The notes below the pieces were generated by a model that worked only from the letters and a program-made list of their open reading frames with translations, did not search any database and was not told the DNA's origin. Source: DASQDN01 sp963844855 (GTDB taxonomy: Bacteria > Acidobacteriota > Terriglobia > Bryobacterales > Bryobacteraceae). Taken from it: a DNA stretch of 64,000 nucleotides. The position numbers and the translations under genes are program-made. Of this stretch, positions 61,148 to 64,000 are shown piece by piece. The stretch lies in assembly GCA_963844855.1 (NCBI GenBank), contig CAWJQP010000073.1:62001-126000 (forward strand), in the 5' to 3' direction. Positions within the stretch are counted from its first letter, which is position 1, and each line of letters opens with the position of its first letter.

Positions 61148-61385
61148 GCTTCTTGAGGAACCGGAAGATCTGCAGGAAACCGGATATGATCCCGAGGATC
61201 ATGAACACTAAATATAGATACGTCGTACCGAAGTATTTGTCCAGCCAATAACCGATAAGATACCCGGCAAACACGCAACTGGGAAGGACGAAGGCGAGTG
61301 AACTGTATTCGCCCGCGATGACCCAGATGCTCTTTTTCTGTGGGACCTCCGGGTTCTGGGAATCCCTCAGGCGGTCTTCTTCCAT
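61137..61385 (-). CDS. AtpZ/F0F1 ATPase-associated small membrane protein
   Basis: 82 residues with two membrane helices (YSSLAFVLPSCVFAGYLIGY and YLYLVFMILGIISGFLQIFR) joined by WLDKYFGTT, the family signature GxxLDxxxGT. AtpZ-type proteins accompany AtpI in c-ring assembly or Mg/Ca transport. The start overlaps the end of hemD by 19 nt. Confidence 0.8.
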   Translation of the reverse strand: MEEDRLRDSQNPEVPQKKSIWVIAGEYSSLAFVLPSCVFAGYLIGYWLDKYFGTTYLYLVFMILGIISGFLQIFRFLKKHED

Positions 61386-62188
61386 AGAATATCGGACGCC
61401 TTTTCGGCCGTTTCTTTGACAAGAATGCCGAGCTTTGGGTGAGAGGGCTCGAGGTCGGGTTGAAATCCGTACTCGACCAGGGCCTCAGTGGTGGTTGGGC
61501 CGATGGAAGCGATCACGCTCTTTCGCAAACCCCGGGCAACGGCTTCTTCAAGTCCCATGTCGCGCGCAATCTGCATGAGATGGACGACTTGTTGAGAGGT
61601 CGTGAACATGGTCACGTCGAAGGCTTCCTTGGCGAGACGAGAAACGGCTTCCTGCAGCGGACCAAGATCTTCAGGAAGTTCGTAGGCGTACACAGGAACT
61701 GACATGACTTCCGCGCCCATCTGCTTCAACGCGGCGATGAGTTCTTCGTTCGTTTTACCGTATTCCTGCACGGCGATTCGACGCTCGGGGCGACCCTCGA
61801 TCGACTGCATGAGTTCACGCCATGTGTTTGGCTCGGGCGCGTTGATGTGGACCGGAACGGCGAGTTCGCGCAGGGCAGCGGAAGGCTTGGGACCACGCGC
61901 AACCACTGTGAGACGGCGTAGCGCGGCGGTGATCGTTTCCGGATCGTGACGTGAGCTGAGTACTTTGACGAGATGACGCGTCCCCACGCCGGTCAAAAAG
62001 ATCACCATGTCGAATTCGCCGGCGAGCAGGCGGTCGGCAAATCGGAATGCTTCCTCGTTGCGTTCGAGCGGGACCTCACGCATCGACGGAGCAACGAAAG
62101 GTTCTCCCTGCTTGCGTGTGATCAACTCGGCGGTCTCCACAGCTCGACGACTTTCGAGAGACAGAACACGTTTTCCAGCGAAGGACAT
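61367..62188 (-). CDS. hemD: Uroporphyrinogen-III synthase
   Basis: 273 residues from ATG 62188 (MSFAGKRVLSLESRRAVETA). Two-lobed HemD fold: FDMVIFLTGVGTRHLVKVL, VVARGPKPSAALRELAVPV and, in the second lobe, FDVTMFTTSQQVVHLMQIAR with SVIASIGPTTTEALVEYGFQ. It closes hydroxymethylbilane to uroporphyrinogen III for haem and corrinoids. Sequence identity in this family is low, so the call rests on the combined motifs. It is the first gene of the ATP synthase Fo cluster and divergent from the GMC oxidoreductase across 25 bp. Confidence 0.85.
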   Translation of the reverse strand: MSFAGKRVLSLESRRAVETAELITRKQGEPFVAPSMREVPLERNEEAFRFADRLLAGEFDMVIFLTGVGTRHLVKVLSSRHDPETITAALRRLTVVARGPKPSAALRELAVPVHINAPEPNTWRELMQSIEGRPERRIAVQEYGKTNEELIAALKQMGAEVMSVPVYAYELPEDLGPLQEAVSRLAKEAFDVTMFTTSQQVVHLMQIARDMGLEEAVARGLRKSVIASIGPTTTEALVEYGFQPDLEPSHPKLGILVKETAEKASDILWKKTA

Positions 62189-62213
62189 GTCCCTCACAGT
62201 ATACTGGCGGCAT

Positions 62214-63863
62214 ATGTTGCAGGTCAGCCGCGCACAGTCCACGTATGACGCGATCGTTGTAGGCTCCGGAGCAACCGGGGGATGGGCCGCTAAGGAACTC
62301 ACGGAATCGGGGATGCGCGTTGCGCTTTTGGAAGCTGGTAAGCCCGTATCGCCGAAAGACTATACCGAGCACGTCCAATCGTGGCAATTGAAGTATCTGG
62401 GATTCTCGCCGAAGATCCGTGAGGATCGGCCGATCCAAAGTAACTGCTACGCGTGCACCGAATACAACTCCGAGTGGTTCGTAAACGACAAAGAGAATCC
62501 GTACACACAGGAAAAACCATTTAGCTGGATCCGGCAGCGTATCGTCGGCGGACGCACGTTGAGCTGGGGACGGCAGAGCTATCGCATGAGCGATCTCGAC
62601 TTCAAGGCCGCTTCGCACGACGGCTACGGCGATGATTGGCCGATCTCGTATGAGGAGATGGTTCCGTATTACGAGAAGGTTGAGCGCTATGTCGGCATCA
62701 GCGGCATGGCGGAGGGTCTGTCGCAGTTGCCGGACAGCATCTTTCTGCCTCCGATGGAGATGACCTGCTCTGAGTTGGCCGTTCGAAAAGCGATCAAGGA
62801 CAAGTTCGGACGGACATTGACGATTGGGCGCGTGGCGATTTTGACGAAAGCGCACAACGGCCGGGCCGCTTGCCACTATTGCGGTCCGTGCGAGCGGGGT
62901 TGTGTCACGAACTCCTACTTCAGCAGTCCGTTCACGACGATTAAGGACGCCCAAGCTACCGGCAGGCTGTCGTTAATTACCGATGCGGTGGCCGCTCGCG
63001 TGTTGATGCAGGATGGGAAGGCCACGGGCATCGAGTACGTTGACGCAGTCAGCAAGCAGACGCGCGAGGTGAAGGCGAAGATCGTGATGTTGTGCGCTTC
63101 GACTCTCGAATCGACACGGCTGATGTTGAACTCGGGGATTTGCAATTCGAGCGGCGTGCTTGGGAAGTATCTGATGGATCATATCTATCAGGGTGGAGCT
63201 AACGGCATTATGCCGATCCCTGAAGCCAAGCCTTGGGTCGGAATGCCTCGGCGGCCGAATGGCATTTACATTCCACGTTTCCGCAATGTGAAAGAGAAAG
63301 AGACAAACGGGTTCATTCGAGGCTATGGGTATCAGGGTGGCGGAATGCCGTCATTCGATTTCGGCGCGCCTGGTTTTGGCAAGTCGTATAAGGAAGGCGT
63401 GCATAAGGGCCGGTACTCAATGCAGATTGGGCTCTGGGGCGAGTGCCTCGCGCGGAAGGAAAATTACGTCGAGATCGACAAGGAGCGGAAAGACGCGTAC
63501 GGGATTCCCATCCTGAAGATGAATTGCAGTTGGGGTCCGAACGATCTGAAGCTGTACCAGGATGGTCGCGAGCAGGCGGTAGAGATGTTGAAAGCTGCCG
63601 GCGCGCAAGAAGTTCGGATGACGGGGGAGACTCCGTCGGTTCCAGGCCACTGCATTCACGAAATCGGAACAGCGCGGATGGGTACGGACGCGAAGACGAG
63701 TGTTCTGAATAAGTACGCGCAGGCTTGGGACGTCCCGAATTTGTTTTGTACGGATGGCGCGGCCTGGGTGTCGAGCGGGTGTCAGAATCCTACGCTCACG
63801 ATGATGGCGATCACGGTGCGGGCTTGCGATTACATTAAGCGGGAGTATTCGAAGCAGGTTTAG
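62214..63863 (+). CDS. GMC-family oxidoreductase
   Basis: 549 residues from ATG 62214; upstream codons are antisense to hemD. Flavin-binding AIVVGSGATGGWAAKELTES with VALLEAGKP. The PRVGGRTLSWG-like motif appears as IVGGRTLSWGRQSYRMSDLD. C-terminal active-site region GHCIHEIGTARMGTDAKTSV (first His) and WVSSGCQNPTLTMMAITVRA (Asn of the His/Asn pair). A cysteine-rich segment ACHYCGPCERGCVTNSYFS at about 220-240 could hold an Fe-S or structural metal site, as in gluconate/2-keto-gluconate dehydrogenase large subunits. The substrate is likely a sugar or alcohol. No Tat signal is seen; a small partner subunit is not adjacent. Confidence 0.88.
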   Translation: MLQVSRAQSTYDAIVVGSGATGGWAAKELTESGMRVALLEAGKPVSPKDYTEHVQSWQLKYLGFSPKIREDRPIQSNCYACTEYNSEWFVNDKENPYTQEKPFSWIRQRIVGGRTLSWGRQSYRMSDLDFKAASHDGYGDDWPISYEEMVPYYEKVERYVGISGMAEGLSQLPDSIFLPPMEMTCSELAVRKAIKDKFGRTLTIGRVAILTKAHNGRAACHYCGPCERGCVTNSYFSSPFTTIKDAQATGRLSLITDAVAARVLMQDGKATGIEYVDAVSKQTREVKAKIVMLCASTLESTRLMLNSGICNSSGVLGKYLMDHIYQGGANGIMPIPEAKPWVGMPRRPNGIYIPRFRNVKEKETNGFIRGYGYQGGGMPSFDFGAPGFGKSYKEGVHKGRYSMQIGLWGECLARKENYVEIDKERKDAYGIPILKMNCSWGPNDLKLYQDGREQAVEMLKAAGAQEVRMTGETPSVPGHCIHEIGTARMGTDAKTSVLNKYAQAWDVPNLFCTDGAAWVSSGCQNPTLTMMAITVRACDYIKREYSKQV

Positions 63864-63873
63864 ATGTTTGGCC

Positions 63874-63900
63874 GCAGATGAACGCAGATGCACGCAGATT
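63874..63900. repeat. GCAGATGAAC-type 10-bp tandem repeat
   Basis: Three imperfect units with a 10-bp period: GCAGATGAAC (63874-63883), GCAGATGCAC (63884-63893), GCAGATT (63894-63900). This intergenic motif family is dispersed widely in environmental bacterial genomes. It lies 10 nt after the GMC stop. Confidence 0.65.
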
Positions 63901-64000
63901 TTTAGGTTGGTTCTTCTGCTTCGCGACTGTTCCTTGGGAGATGCGGCCGCTTCCGTTCACTTTGCTGAATGGGGAGACGGCCAAGAAGCAGTTGCCGGCT
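63878..64000 (+). CDS. N-terminus of a CRTAC1/FG-GAP-like protein (partial, runs off the window)
   Basis: An open frame from ATG 63878 to the window end gives MNADARRFLGWFFCFATV as a signal-like leader. It is followed by PFTLLNGETAKKQLPA, which aligns with ATLHNGTRAKKWIMEA of the CRTAC1-like protein at 3100-4740. The ATG lies inside the GCAGAT repeat, so the first codons are repeat-derived. The in-frame ATG at 63941 would lack a signal peptide. Confidence 0.55.
   Translation, partial: MNADARRFLGWFFCFATVPWEMRPLPFTLLNGETAKKQLPA

Noticed and set aside
62076..62954. 292-codon open frame on the minus strand
   Set aside because: Antisense to the GMC oxidoreductase and the start of hemD; no family resemblance.
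1..64000. CRISPR arrays, tRNA and rRNA genes
   Set aside because: No regularly spaced repeats, no TTCGANNC-containing cloverleaf outside coding genes and no rRNA-like segments were noticed on reading.

Overview
The window looks like a chromosomal segment of an Acidobacteriota member close to Bryobacterales/Solibacteres. The pointers are large Oar-type TonB-dependent receptors with a carboxypeptidase-regulatory N-terminus, Tat-exported sulfatases, CRTAC1/FG-GAP propeller proteins beside multihaem cytochrome and TPR genes, PQQ-like propellers, exported enzymes and GC-rich codon use. This assignment is inferred from gene families, not from a marker gene. No rRNA, tRNA or CRISPR array was seen.

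Layout. 1-7.8 kb: tail of an Oar receptor followed by a sulfatase; a minus-strand operon TPR > CRTAC1-like > multihaem cytochrome/TPR joined by 4-nt overlaps; a divergent TPR gene; a small BIG2-type exported protein. 7.9-17.6 kb: a full Oar receptor, an FG-GAP protein, an IS relic, a small ribbon-helix-helix-like protein with an operator-like repeat, a member of a widespread uncharacterised family (GKxRSxxNxLKHGLT motif), then a second sulfatase. 17.6-21 kb: a second Oar receptor cut short at its C-terminus and a decayed uvrA fragment. 21-31.4 kb: methyltransferase/MerR pair, NarL-type two-component system, an RND efflux operon (adaptor-pump-TolC) and a glycerophosphodiesterase. 31.4-40.4 kb: PQQ-like propeller, MpaB-type oxygenase, then a stretch rich in broken genes (methyltransferase, DHFR-like, creatininase-like, bestrophin), an FAD oxidoreductase and a sugar dehydrogenase-cytochrome fusion. 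40.4-51.2 kb: a regulator (winged helix-AAA-TPR), an Omp85 barrel and an exported kinase-like protein in one probable operon; a transporter-HEAT-cNMP fusion; a receiver without its phospho-acceptor; a second exported kinase-like protein. 51.2-59.6 kb: HpaI-type aldolase/MFS pair, ankyrin protein, exported CbiX-like protein with a TonB receptor, PaiB-like protein, DapA-like aldolase. 59.6-64 kb: the Fo part of ATP synthase (atpE, atpB, atpI, atpZ) after hemD, a GMC oxidoreductase, and the start of another CRTAC1-like gene that begins inside a GCAGAT repeat.

How it fits together. Two Oar receptor/sulfatase pairs suggest uptake and desulfation of complex sulfated polymers. The BIG2 gene and the full Oar gene carry near-identical promoters in which a FadR/GntR-type palindrome starts on the last base of the -10 box, so they are probably co-regulated. 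The methyltransferase has a classical MerR promoter with a 19-bp spacer and a divergent merR gene. The most interesting cluster is regulator-Omp85-exported kinase-like protein (40.4-46.3 kb), with a second kinase-like protein at 50.4 kb.

Caution: at least eight reading-frame lesions (frameshifts or in-frame stops) interrupt otherwise conserved proteins. Several are one extra base in a short homopolymer, so sequence error and real gene decay must be separated before any of these genes is called dead.
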